NCBI GenBank assembly: GCA_902763805.1
Contig: CACWTN010000005.1
Location: 336,014 to 400,013, forward strand
DNA length: 64,000 nt
Reading direction: 5' to 3'
Origin: an uncultured bacterium
Lineage (GTDB): Bacteria; Cyanobacteriota; Vampirovibrionia; Gastranaerophilales; Gastranaerophilaceae
Below, in pieces: positions 33,913 to 43,576 of this stretch (the first letter of the stretch is position 1; every line of letters starts with the position of its first letter). The notes under the pieces were generated by a model. That model was given only the letters and a program-made list of their open reading frames with translations. It was not told where the DNA came from and did not search any database. Both the position numbers and the translations under genes were made by a program.

Positions 33913-35586
33913 TTGAAAGTTGAAAATAAAAAATGGAAAATTATTTTAGGTGCAATATTTTTGGTATTGGCACTGACGGTTAATAATGTATATGCGCTAA
34001 GCAGTAACAACAATGTCGTAAGAGTAGGAATTACAGACAACAAATTCCAAAATGTCCAGAAACAGGAAACAGTTATATACGGAACGGCGGAATGCGAAAT
34101 TTGCGATAAGGCGTCAAAAACAGTTATAACAAAAGTAACGCCCGATACCGATATAATAGTCAAAAACAACCCAAAAGGACTTGTTGTAGAAATAAACCAC
34201 AGAGCGAAATTGTTACAGGACATCGTAGTAATTTGTCCTCAGGGATTGCTCGGTGTAAGAGGTTTGCTTAGAAAAGGTGAACCTGCGCTTTATCACGGAG
34301 CATTTGAAGTTGTACAAAGCCAGTCAAAAGAAGGGTTTTTTATTGTAAACCTTGTTGAAATACAGGAATACCTGAAGGGTGTTGTTCCGAATGAAATGCC
34401 TGTCAAATTTGGACTGGAAGCACTTAAAGCTCAGGCAGTTGCTGCAAGGAACTACGTTTTAACACCACGAACTCAGGCATACAAAGAATTTAACGTTGTA
34501 GACAGCGTTGCAAGTCAGGTTTATTTCGGCGCAAATACAGAAGACGAGCTTGCAACACGTGCCGTTATGGAAACAGACGGAATTGTTGCTTTGTATAAAA
34601 ACGAACTGATTTTGGCACTATACAGTTCAACCGCCGGAGGATATACCGAAAGCTATTCTAACGCTTTTTCGGACGCAAATACAAAAGTGTTCCCTGCTCC
34701 GACTAAACCGTATTTAACTGCTGTTCCCGACAAATCTGATTTCAAACCGCTTGACGAAGAAGACAACGCAAAAGCTTTTTATGAATCAAGAGTTCCGTCT
34801 TTTGATATAGAATCACCGTACTACAGATGGACAAAGGAATGGGGCGGAACAGAGCTCAAAAATGTACTGGAAAAAACCCTGCCTGCACAATCAAAAACAG
34901 GATTTATCCGCCCTGCCGTACATCAGGGCGAGGATATCGGTAAAATAAAAGGTCTTGTGGCTATGAAACGAGGAAACTCCGGAAAGATTATGGAGCTGGA
35001 AATCCAGACCACAAAAGGTTACTATATCGTATCAAAAGAACTTGTCATAAGACGTGTACTTCAGAAAAACGGGGTTTCTCTGCCAAGCGCAAATGTAGTT
35101 TTTGAAACTCAGCTTGATAAATACGGAAACGTCGAAAAAATAACCGCCTACGGCGGAGGATTCGGACATGGCGTCGGAATGAGCCAGTTCGGGGCAGGAT
35201 ATATGGCAACAAAACTCAGACAGCCGTATTATAATATATTAAGGCATTATTACACAGATATTAACCTCGGAACGGTTCCCGTAACAGTAAGCGGAGAAGA
35301 TGTCAAACAAACTTTCTGGGCGCCAATTGGCAGAGCACAGATTGTCATAACAAATACAACCGCTCCGAAAATTGCGGTTATGATTAACGGAAGAGAACAC
35401 GAATTCCCGATAGTAAAACCTGTTTTCCACAGAGAACACAAGGTTGATATTTCAAGATATATTGACGACGGTTTTAATACCGTAACTTTCCACGCTCCGT
35501 CACTCGGACGCTCATTCAGCGCATATATTGAGCTTGTGGAAAAGTACAATAAAATTCAACACCACGAAGATGAAAAAGAAGAATAA
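33913..35586 (+). CDS. SpoIID/LytB-domain protein, probably exported
   Basis: 557 residues with a TTG start after an AGGGG site. The first 30 residues (KWKIILGAIFLVLALTVNNVYA) form a signal peptide or anchor. The SpoIID domain has YLKGVVPNEMPVKFGLEALK, AQAVAARNYVL, SSTAGGYTESY and GFGHGVGMSQFGAGYMA, the lytic transglycosylase signature. In spore formers SpoIID trims denuded glycan strands; homologues in non-sporulating bacteria and cyanobacteria act on peptidoglycan more generally. The adjoining murJ supports a wall role. The C-terminal 110 residues are beta-rich and unassigned. Confidence 0.88.
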   Translation: MKVENKKWKIILGAIFLVLALTVNNVYALSSNNNVVRVGITDNKFQNVQKQETVIYGTAECEICDKASKTVITKVTPDTDIIVKNNPKGLVVEINHRAKLLQDIVVICPQGLLGVRGLLRKGEPALYHGAFEVVQSQSKEGFFIVNLVEIQEYLKGVVPNEMPVKFGLEALKAQAVAARNYVLTPRTQAYKEFNVVDSVASQVYFGANTEDELATRAVMETDGIVALYKNELILALYSSTAGGYTESYSNAFSDANTKVFPAPTKPYLTAVPDKSDFKPLDEEDNAKAFYESRVPSFDIESPYYRWTKEWGGTELKNVLEKTLPAQSKTGFIRPAVHQGEDIGKIKGLVAMKRGNSGKIMELEIQTTKGYYIVSKELVIRRVLQKNGVSLPSANVVFETQLDKYGNVEKITAYGGGFGHGVGMSQFGAGYMATKLRQPYYNILRHYYTDINLGTVPVTVSGEDVKQTFWAPIGRAQIVITNTTAPKIAVMINGREHEFPIVKPVFHREHKVDISRYIDDGFNTVTFHAPSLGRSFSAYIELVEKYNKIQHHEDEKEE

Positions 35587-35599
35587 TCAGGGATAAGAA

Positions 35600-37183
35600 T
35601 TGGAAAAAAACGAAATCTCAAAATCAAATATAGAAGGCGGAGTGCTGAAAGCGGCATGGCTTATTGCTCTTGTGACCATTGCAAGCAAGTTAATCGGATT
35701 TGTCCGTGATATGGTTGTCGCAAATTTTTACGGCGCAACTCTCGTTTCTGATGCTTATTTTTACGCACTTCAGATTCCTTCTCTTGCAATAATAATCCTG
35801 GGCGGAGTCGGAGGCCCGTTTCACAGCGCAGCGGTTGCTGTTTTTTCCAAACTTGTTGGTGCGGAAGATAAGCCCGACGAAACCGTAAACAAACTGTACA
35901 GTACATTTCTTACCTGTGCGTTTATATTCTTTGCAATTGTCGCTGTAGCAGGTTTCTTTTTTGCAGACAAGATAATGGGACTGATAATCTCGGCAGGAAC
36001 ACCCGAACTTATTCATCTTGCCTCTCTGCATTTTAAAATTATGTCACCGATTATTTTAATCGGAGGAATTATAGGTATATATTACGGGCTTTTGATTGTT
36101 CACAAACAATTTATTCTGCCCAACTTGTCGCCAATGATACTGAGCCTTGTGGTAATTATTGCAATTTCACTCGCACACAATGACCACTCAGGTCTTGTTC
36201 TTGCAGCCGCAACCACTGTCGGTGCAGTTTGCCAGATTTTAATCCAATTCCCGAAACTCAGACAAATCGGATACAGAATTAAACCAAATCTTGATATTAA
36301 AAATAATCCGCAGTTTAAAAATATCTGCGAACTTTTATTCCCCGCTATTTTAAGCTCCACGATAGGTCAAATCGGGATTTATATTGATATGTTCTTTGCC
36401 TCAAACCTTGTTTTGGGTGCGTGGACTGCAGTTGTTTTTGCAAACAGAATATTCCAGTTCCCCGTAGGTATTCTTGTTACGGCGTTTTTGGTTCCTCTGT
36501 TCCCGATTTTCTCACGTCTTGCAGGAGAAGGGAATGAAGACTCAATAAGAACATATTTTAACAAAGGTGTCGGAGTTCTCCTGTTTGCGGCAATTCCTAT
36601 GATAATTCTTATTTTACTTCTTGCTCAGGATGGGATTTCGCTTGTATTTGAAAGAGGAGCATTTAACTCAAATGCCGTAATTATGGTATCGGAAGCATTG
36701 TGCTTCTTATCATTCTCTATTCTTCCTTACGTATTCAGGGATTCAATTACAAGGGTTTATTACGCATACAACGATTCTAAAACACCGTTCGTTATTGCAA
36801 CTTCTGCTATCGCACTAAAAGCTTTCCTGAACTGGCTTTTGATACTGAAGCTCAACATGGGAATCGCAGGTATTACACTTTCAACTTCTTTTGTAACCCT
36901 TTTCAACGCAACAATGCTCGGTTTGTTTATACATAAAAGAATTAAACTTGATTATAAAACCCTGTTTATAAACTTCGGGAAAATGCTGCTTGCAGGAGCT
37001 TTGACATTCGCTGCAGGCTGGTACGTCTGCCTGTTGTTTAACGGCGTAACCCTTCCCAAATACGTATTTGAGTTTGTAAAAATTGTTGTCGTAATGATAT
37101 TATGCGGAACACTTTATACCATTTTAAACATCATATTTAAAATGGATTATGCAAAAGAACTTCTTGCAAGATTAAAGAGATAA
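35600..37183 (+). CDS. murJ: Lipid II flippase
   Basis: 527 residues with 13-14 hydrophobic segments (MVF/MATE fold). The N-terminal block KLIGFVRDMVVANFYGATLV is the most diagnostic, followed by SDAYFYALQIPSLAI. MurJ flips undecaprenyl-linked peptidoglycan precursor across the inner membrane. A TTG start is used after AGGGAT. It follows the SpoIID-like gene by 13 bp, so both likely act in one wall-synthesis operon. It ends 3 bp before the convergent 37187 gene. Confidence 0.93.
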   Translation: MEKNEISKSNIEGGVLKAAWLIALVTIASKLIGFVRDMVVANFYGATLVSDAYFYALQIPSLAIIILGGVGGPFHSAAVAVFSKLVGAEDKPDETVNKLYSTFLTCAFIFFAIVAVAGFFFADKIMGLIISAGTPELIHLASLHFKIMSPIILIGGIIGIYYGLLIVHKQFILPNLSPMILSLVVIIAISLAHNDHSGLVLAAATTVGAVCQILIQFPKLRQIGYRIKPNLDIKNNPQFKNICELLFPAILSSTIGQIGIYIDMFFASNLVLGAWTAVVFANRIFQFPVGILVTAFLVPLFPIFSRLAGEGNEDSIRTYFNKGVGVLLFAAIPMIILILLLAQDGISLVFERGAFNSNAVIMVSEALCFLSFSILPYVFRDSITRVYYAYNDSKTPFVIATSAIALKAFLNWLLILKLNMGIAGITLSTSFVTLFNATMLGLFIHKRIKLDYKTLFINFGKMLLAGALTFAAGWYVCLLFNGVTLPKYVFEFVKIVVVMILCGTLYTILNIIFKMDYAKELLARLKR

Positions 37184-37186
37184 GTT

Positions 37187-37558
37187 TTAAACGTTGTCTT
37201 CTACGGATAATTTGACCACACCTGCTTCGGGGTTTAAAGCTTCAATAACTATTTTGTTTACACCCTCTGTTACGCTTTGTTGCCCTTCAACAACGATTGT
37301 TCCTGCCTGACCCAGTCTGAATGCTATCGGGTGGTCTTCAGATACATCTCCGCTTGTATATTCCTGACCGTTCATAATAAATTTTACGTCTTTCGGTTCA
37401 TAAGTAACATCATTAATCTTTACGTAATTAAATCCGCTGATAAACCCCGGCCCAAGCACATTTTTAAGATTAAAGCTCGCACCGTTATCAAGTTTCTTCA
37501 AAGAACCCTTCTGATAGATTCTTTTAATTAAGAATTCGGGAACTACGACCATTTTCAC
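37187..37558 (-). CDS. Conserved hypothetical beta-rich protein beside beta-galactosidase
   Basis: 123 residues. Recognisable as a small family of unknown function (MKMVVVPEFLIKRIYQKGSL, NLKNVLGPGFISGFNYVKIN), cytosolic, rich in beta strands and without catalytic motifs I know. It begins 5 nt after the GH35 gene, so the two are probably one transcript, which may hint at a role in sugar use, but no more can be said. Confidence 0.7.
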   Translation of the reverse strand: MKMVVVPEFLIKRIYQKGSLKKLDNGASFNLKNVLGPGFISGFNYVKINDVTYEPKDVKFIMNGQEYTSGDVSEDHPIAFRLGQAGTIVVEGQQSVTEGVNKIVIEALNPEAGVVKLSVEDNV

Positions 37559-37563
37559 ACCTC

Positions 37564-40005
37564 TTATTTAAACAATTGACAGATTTTAAATGTTCCTAAC
37601 AATATTTTAACATTTTTTAAGTCAGATTTAAACCCCCATGCTGATTTGACATTCCTGTCCTTTTCCCACACTATTATGTCAAGCGTATTATGCGGTTTTA
37701 AAAACTCATTAATCAGATAAAACTTGTCCTGTACGTGTCTTCGTTTTATGTATCGTCCTATTTTTACACCGTTCAGATAAATCGTAGCACGACGGCATCT
37801 GAAATCTTCAAATGAGATGTATTTTGCAAAAAATACATTTTCACTCATATTCAGGTCAAAATTAACAGTAATCTTTGATAAATATGGATTATCACTCTCA
37901 AATTTCGTGGTATATTCCGGTGCAAGTTTTTCACAGACATAAAACTCAACAGGAATCTGAGGAGTTGTTTCAAACAAAACAAGTCCCCTCGGACTATTTG
38001 TATCACCCGAAAAACCTTTGTCAAAGCCAAGGTTTTGTACCAAAATAGTAAGCTCGTTAGTTTCTCTGGTCAATATAGTCTTATTTAGCGGTACTGAAAT
38101 CGTTTCAGGAACCTCCTGAAGTTTTTCAAGCTTGTAACTGTTTCTGTTTATAATTTCTTTACCGTTCACATAAACCGCAAAGAGATGTCTTGCACTCAGA
38201 GTTATCTCAGTAAGATAATCAGGTATTTTAGCCTTGTACCAGATAAACTCGTCATAAATGTCACAGGAGAATGCATCCGTTTTCCCGCCGGCTTCTATCT
38301 TTTTCCAGCCTGAATAATCATAATCCAAATCAATTTCCGGCGAGCAGAATTTTACGCTGGAAATTTCAAGCTGTTCCAAAGGCGGATTGTTTGGATATGC
38401 ATTAACAATACAGTTCTTCTTTGCAAATTTGTATTTCAAATCAAAATAAGCAATTTCCGTATTCTTTTCAACCGCAACAGCTCCGTTTGGAAGAACATAA
38501 TCAGCGTTAAATATCATTCTGTCTTTAAGAAACCAGCTCCTGTCTGCCATGTGTTTGGTCAGGAATATAAACTGAGTTGTTTTTCCGTCACGTTCAAAGG
38601 TGTAATTTTCAAAGTCCATCTTGTCGCCTTTGATTACCGTTCCGTCAGACAGATAAATATTAGCGTTTTTGTCAGATATAAAGAAAACAGCTTCTTCGTT
38701 TTCATTTTTCAATCTTGTAAAGATTTCTACGTCAGAAAATTCTATGTCACAGCCGTAAAGTTTTAAATTTACCGGACAAATCTTCATATCACAGGATTTT
38801 AAAACCACTGTTTTTCCGTTTGGCAGAGTAATTCCGCCTTCCGCTTCGTTTATTTTTTGATTTATACCCATGTTCCTAATAAACAGCCAATCGCAATCAT
38901 TAGTGTTGTCATGGCGCATTTTTGCATAAATATTTTCCTGACAGAAATCAAAATCCTTCGGTTCTGTACAGGTCAAATCAAAAGAATCGAGGAAATAATT
39001 TATTTCCTTTGCTTTATAAAAATTGCTCTGAATAACTCCAAACTCATCTATTGGTGCAGTAAATTCATAGCTTGTATAAACCTCATCGCAGGCTAAATCG
39101 CCCCAGTTTGTACCGCCTGCAGCCATATAGTGGTTAAACAGAGTTACACCCTGAGAAAGAGCCGTTTTTGTCATTATATTAATATGCTCGTCACCGAGTG
39201 CTTCACGTATATGACCGTAACCTGAACCGTCCCATTTATCAAACCAGCCCGCTTGCATTTCGGCAATAAACGGAGGAGAACCCTCTTTTGCGGAGCGGAA
39301 AATGTCCTCAACATTATCTAAAGTATCAAAACAGAAATTATCCTGTTTCCAGTTCTGGTTCGGATTTATATAAGGGTAAAGATCAAGAGCATAAATATCT
39401 ACACAATCTGCCCATAATCCTGCAAAATATGCGTCATTATGAAATATCGGGCAGGTTATACCCCGCTCCCGAGCCATTCTGTATAACTCGTTCATGTAAC
39501 CTTCATCCATGCTGTCGGTTGCATATTCGTTTTCAATCTGAAAAAGGATTACATTATCAAACTCTTTTATTATCGGGATAATTTGGTCATACCACTCGGC
39601 AACGTATTCCATATATTTTGGAGAATATTTATATTCAGTACCGACACGGTTTCTCGGAATAACGTCCTCCATTTTTAAAAGCCAGAAAGGAAGACCGCCC
39701 GCATTTACCTCTGCATTAATAAACGGGCCCGGACGTGCAATAACAAACAAGCCTGCTTTTTTTGCTTCTTCTAGAACTTTTCTTACGTCTTTTATGCCCG
39801 TAAAATCATATTCACCTGGTTTTGCGCTATGGTAATTCCAGTTGAAATAAATATCAACAGTATTATACCCTCCCGCTTTCATTTTCTGAAAACGGTCACG
39901 CGCCATCTTTACTCCCGGAGTACGGAAATAATGGAAAGCTCCGCTTTTTATAAACACACGTTTCCCGTCGACCATCAGGGAATATTTATCAAAACTAATA
40001 TCCAT
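37564..40005 (-). CDS. Glycoside hydrolase family 35 beta-galactosidase-like
   Basis: 813 residues, no signal peptide, so cytosolic. The catalytic TIM barrel opens GKRVFIKSGAFHYFRTPG and has ARPGPFINAEVNAGGLPFWL; LFQIENEYATD carries the acid/base Glu and FIAEMQAGWFDKW the nucleophile Glu, both as in GH35. The C-terminal part is beta-sandwich. GH35 enzymes remove terminal beta-galactose from oligosaccharides, in keeping with a gut lifestyle. It diverges from the serine operon; its partner is the 123-residue gene downstream. Confidence 0.9.
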   Translation of the reverse strand: MDISFDKYSLMVDGKRVFIKSGAFHYFRTPGVKMARDRFQKMKAGGYNTVDIYFNWNYHSAKPGEYDFTGIKDVRKVLEEAKKAGLFVIARPGPFINAEVNAGGLPFWLLKMEDVIPRNRVGTEYKYSPKYMEYVAEWYDQIIPIIKEFDNVILFQIENEYATDSMDEGYMNELYRMARERGITCPIFHNDAYFAGLWADCVDIYALDLYPYINPNQNWKQDNFCFDTLDNVEDIFRSAKEGSPPFIAEMQAGWFDKWDGSGYGHIREALGDEHINIMTKTALSQGVTLFNHYMAAGGTNWGDLACDEVYTSYEFTAPIDEFGVIQSNFYKAKEINYFLDSFDLTCTEPKDFDFCQENIYAKMRHDNTNDCDWLFIRNMGINQKINEAEGGITLPNGKTVVLKSCDMKICPVNLKLYGCDIEFSDVEIFTRLKNENEEAVFFISDKNANIYLSDGTVIKGDKMDFENYTFERDGKTTQFIFLTKHMADRSWFLKDRMIFNADYVLPNGAVAVEKNTEIAYFDLKYKFAKKNCIVNAYPNNPPLEQLEISSVKFCSPEIDLDYDYSGWKKIEAGGKTDAFSCDIYDEFIWYKAKIPDYLTEITLSARHLFAVYVNGKEIINRNSYKLEKLQEVPETISVPLNKTILTRETNELTILVQNLGFDKGFSGDTNSPRGLVLFETTPQIPVEFYVCEKLAPEYTTKFESDNPYLSKITVNFDLNMSENVFFAKYISFEDFRCRRATIYLNGVKIGRYIKRRHVQDKFYLINEFLKPHNTLDIIVWEKDRNVKSAWGFKSDLKNVKILLGTFKICQLFK

Positions 40006-40139
40006 ATATTCTATTGTACAAATTTTTTTGATTTGGTCAATTTAAATAACAATTATTGTAAAACTTTACATATATTCTTGAACTGCCCTGAAGTCTTGTG
40101 CTAGAATAAATCTATAAATGAGATTAGGGAGGAGATTAT

Positions 40140-41294
40140 ATGAAGGATAAGACTTTTTTGATGATACCCGGACCGACACCCGTTCCGGAAAGCGTAATGT
40201 TAGAAATTGCAAAACACCCAATTGGACACAGAAGCGGTGAATTCTCAAAAATTTTACATAATGTTTACGAAAATTTAAAATATGTTTTCAGAACAAAAAA
40301 TGACGTTTTTGTTTATACATCTTCAGGTACAGGCGCAATGTGCGCTGCATTAGAAAACCTTGTTAACGAAGGCGACCAAGTTTTATCACTCGTTTTGGGC
40401 AATTTTGGCAACAGATGGGCTAAAATTGCAGAATCGAGAGGTGCTGTAGTAGAAAAAATAGAAGTCGCAACAGGAGAAGTTATTGACCCCGAAGTTTTGA
40501 GAGCAAAACTTGCAGAAGATAAAGAAAAGAAAATAAAAATCGTTACATTAACACACTCTGAAACCTCAACAGGTGCGGCAAACGATGTCAAAACGCTCTG
40601 CTCAATTATCCGTGAACACGGTGCATTATCGGTTGTTGACGGTGTAACCTCTGTTTGTGCTATGGAATGCAACCCTGATGAATGGGGAATTGATGTTCTG
40701 GTAAGCGGTTCTCAAAAAGGGTTTATGATACCTCCCGGACTTGCATTCCTTGTTGCAAACGAAAGAGCATGGAAAGTTTATGAAGAATGCAAACACCCGA
40801 GTTTCTACTGGGATTGGGGTGCATACAGAAAGTCTGTTCAGGCAGATTCAACTCCGTTCACTCCTGCAGTAAATTTATTCTGCGGTTTGGATAAAGCTTT
40901 GGAGATGATTAAAGCAGACGGTATTGAAAATATGAACGCACGCCACAAAAAACACGCAATGGCTTTACGTGCGGCAATCAGAGCTATTGGTCTTGAACTT
41001 GTTGTCAAAGATGACAAAAACGCAAGCCACTCAATCACTTCTATTTACCCGCCTGAAGGTATCAGCGTTCCTGATATCAGAAAAGTTATCAAGGAAGATT
41101 TTGATGTTCTTGTTGCAAACGGTCAGAATGCACTCAAAGACAAAATCTTCAGAATGGGTACTTTAGGTTTTGTATGCGACAGGGATGTAATCTCTGCAGT
41201 AGGTGCATTAGAAGCAACTCTTTACAAACTCGGGTACAAATTTGAACCGGGAAAAGGTGTTGCAACCGTAATAAAAGAATTGGCAAAGGGGTAA
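40140..41294 (+). CDS. Class V aminotransferase (alanine-glyoxylate/serine type)
   Basis: 384 residues, PLP-dependent. MIPGPTPVPESVMLEIAKHP is the diagnostic opening, SSGTGAMCAALENL binds phosphate, VVDGVTSVCAMECN holds the PLP-stacking/Asp region, and LVSGSQKGFMIPPGLAF contains the Schiff-base lysine (SQKG). First gene of an apparent operon with serA (57-bp gap) and serB (2-bp gap). In that place it plausibly performs the phosphoserine (or serine-glyoxylate) transamination normally done by SerC, which is not in the window. The ribosome site GGGAGGAG precedes the ATG. Confidence 0.87.
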   Translation: MKDKTFLMIPGPTPVPESVMLEIAKHPIGHRSGEFSKILHNVYENLKYVFRTKNDVFVYTSSGTGAMCAALENLVNEGDQVLSLVLGNFGNRWAKIAESRGAVVEKIEVATGEVIDPEVLRAKLAEDKEKKIKIVTLTHSETSTGAANDVKTLCSIIREHGALSVVDGVTSVCAMECNPDEWGIDVLVSGSQKGFMIPPGLAFLVANERAWKVYEECKHPSFYWDWGAYRKSVQADSTPFTPAVNLFCGLDKALEMIKADGIENMNARHKKHAMALRAAIRAIGLELVVKDDKNASHSITSIYPPEGISVPDIRKVIKEDFDVLVANGQNALKDKIFRMGTLGFVCDRDVISAVGALEATLYKLGYKFEPGKGVATVIKELAKG

Positions 41295-41351
41295 ATATAA
41301 TTTGTCGTTTGTGATTCGGCTTTACTAAGCCTGTATTTTAAGGAGATAAAA

Positions 41352-42944
41352 ATGAAAGTATTAGTTACAGATAAAATAAACGAATCAGCAGGAAAGATTA
41401 TTGAACCTGCGGCAGAAGTAGATTTTCTGCCTACAATGAGCGAAGAAGAACTCATAAAGATAATTCCTAACTATGATGCTCTTATGGTAAGAAGCCAAAC
41501 GAAGGTTACCGCAAACATTATTAATGCGGGAGTAAATCTTAAAATAATCGGCCGTGCAGGTGTCGGTGTTGATAACATTGACCTTGAAGCCGCTACGCAA
41601 AAAGGTATTATTGTTGTTAACTCGCCTGACGGAAACACAATGGCAGCAAGCGAACACACAATTGCTTTAATGCTTGCTCTAGCAAGAAACATTGCTCCGG
41701 CTGCTACTTCTACAAAAGAAGGTAAATGGGAACGTTCAAAATTTGTAGGAACTGAGTTATACAAAAAAACATTGGGTATTATCGGTTTCGGCAAAATCGG
41801 CTCTCATGTAGGCGAAGTTGCTTTGGCTCTGGGTATGAAAGTAGTTGTTTATGACCCGTTTGCATCTAAAGAAGTTGTTGAAAAACTCGGCGGTGAATAC
41901 ATTGAAAACCTTGATAACTTCTGGGGAAGATGCGATTTTATTACCGTTCACGTTCCAAAGAACAAAGACACAATGAACATGATTAACAAAGATACTATCG
42001 CAAAAATGAAACAGGGTGTACGTCTTGTTAACTGCGCAAGAGGCGGTATTATTAACGAAAACGACTTAAAAGAAGCAATAAACAGCGGTTATGTTGCAGG
42101 TGCGGCAATTGACGTTTACGAGAATGAACCGAATATCACAGAATGTCCGCTTTTAGGCTGTGAAAAGAATATTGTTCTCACACCACACCTCGGAGCAAGC
42201 ACAACAGAAGCTCAAATGAACGTTGCAATTGATGTTGCAGAACAAATCAAGGCAGTTCTTTCAGGAGGTTCTGCATCTTCTGCAGTCAATATTCCGTCAC
42301 TCAGACCTGACAGACTTGAACCTGTTAAAGATTATATGGGTATTGCCGAAAATACGGGCGAACTTGCCGTTCAGATATCTACAGGCGCTGTTAAATCTAT
42401 TGAGATTACGGCAGACGGTGATTTGGCGGATAAAGACATTCAGCCGCTTGAAGTTGCTATCCTTAAAGGTGCTTTTTCTTCACGTCTGGAAGGCGTAAAC
42501 TACGTTAACGCTCCTGTTATCGCTAAAAAAAGAGGCATTGATGTTGTTTCGTCTAAATCTAAAGCAAAATCTAACTTTGCCGGAAGAATTACGGTTAAAC
42601 TGATAACCGACAAAGAAACAACCGTTGTTGCAGGCGCTCTTGTTACAAAAGATATTCCGAGAATTGTTAAAATTAACGAATACGAAACAAGTATCAGACC
42701 TGAAAAACACGTTCTTATTGTTCCGCATACAAACAAGCCTTCTATGATTGCACAGGTTGCAAGAGTAATCGGCGAAAAAGGTATCAACATCGGTTCAATG
42801 AACGTTGTTCAGAAAAACGATAAGCACGAAGAATCAATAATGGTTATTAACATTGATACTACGGTTGATGATGATACGCTTAAAGCCATCGAAAAAATCG
42901 ACGGTGTTCATAATCCGAAGTATGTTAATTTGACAGTGGGTTAA
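41352..42944 (+). CDS. serA: D-3-phosphoglycerate dehydrogenase
   Basis: 530 residues, the long form with an intervening domain and a C-terminal ACT domain (HTNKPSMIAQVARVIGEKGI), which usually gives feedback inhibition by serine. The NAD fold is GIIGFGKIGSHVGEVA; RVGVDNIDLEAAT-like block, NCARGGIINENDL and LTPHLGASTTEAQ carry the catalytic Arg/Glu/His region. It commits glycolytic 3-phosphoglycerate to serine. It lies between the class V aminotransferase and serB. Confidence 0.97.
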   Translation: MKVLVTDKINESAGKIIEPAAEVDFLPTMSEEELIKIIPNYDALMVRSQTKVTANIINAGVNLKIIGRAGVGVDNIDLEAATQKGIIVVNSPDGNTMAASEHTIALMLALARNIAPAATSTKEGKWERSKFVGTELYKKTLGIIGFGKIGSHVGEVALALGMKVVVYDPFASKEVVEKLGGEYIENLDNFWGRCDFITVHVPKNKDTMNMINKDTIAKMKQGVRLVNCARGGIINENDLKEAINSGYVAGAAIDVYENEPNITECPLLGCEKNIVLTPHLGASTTEAQMNVAIDVAEQIKAVLSGGSASSAVNIPSLRPDRLEPVKDYMGIAENTGELAVQISTGAVKSIEITADGDLADKDIQPLEVAILKGAFSSRLEGVNYVNAPVIAKKRGIDVVSSKSKAKSNFAGRITVKLITDKETTVVAGALVTKDIPRIVKINEYETSIRPEKHVLIVPHTNKPSMIAQVARVIGEKGINIGSMNVVQKNDKHEESIMVINIDTTVDDDTLKAIEKIDGVHNPKYVNLTVG

Positions 42945-42946
42945 TC

Positions 42947-43576
42947 ATGACAAACAAACTTGCGGTATTTGATTTTGATTCAACATTAATGGACGGAGAA
43001 ACTTTGGAGTTCTTTGCCCGTGAACTTGGCATCGGTGAAAAAGTTAAAGCAATAACCGACAGAGCTATGAAAGGTGAAGCAGACTTTTTTGAAAGTTTAA
43101 CCGAACGGGTTGCTTTGTTAAAGGGTTTACCGCTTGCCAAAGTCGATGAAATATGCCACAATCTGCCCCTTATGAACGGAGCTTATGAAGTTGTAAAGGG
43201 ATTAAAAGAAAAAGGATACAAGGTTGTATGTTTTTCGGGCGGTTTCAGAACAGCAACCGAATATTTCGGGGGTAAATTAGGCTTAGACGGAGAATTTGCA
43301 AACATTCTCCACTCTAAAGACGGACTTCTTACCGGTCAGGTCGGCGGTGAGATGATGTTTAATGACAGCAAGGGGCAAATGCTTAAGCGTTTGCAGAAAC
43401 TCCTTGATGTAACAAAAGATAATACTATTGCGGTCGGTGACGGCGCCAATGATTTAAGCATGTTTAAGTATGCGGGAACTCGTGTTGCGTTCTGTGCAAA
43501 ACCAATTGTAAAAGAAAATGCTGATATTATAATCGAAGAGAAAGATTTAAGTTTTATTCTAAATTATATTGATTAA
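42947..43576 (+). CDS. serB: Phosphoserine phosphatase (HAD family)
   Basis: 209 residues. HAD motif I is VFDFDSTLMDGE (nucleophile and general acid Asp), motif II VCFSGGF, motif III VGDGANDLSM. Length and cap match SerB without an ACT domain. It starts 2 nt after the serA stop, completing a three-gene serine pathway. It overlaps the convergent radical SAM gene by 4 bp. Confidence 0.93.
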   Translation: MTNKLAVFDFDSTLMDGETLEFFARELGIGEKVKAITDRAMKGEADFFESLTERVALLKGLPLAKVDEICHNLPLMNGAYEVVKGLKEKGYKVVCFSGGFRTATEYFGGKLGLDGEFANILHSKDGLLTGQVGGEMMFNDSKGQMLKRLQKLLDVTKDNTIAVGDGANDLSMFKYAGTRVAFCAKPIVKENADIIIEEKDLSFILNYID

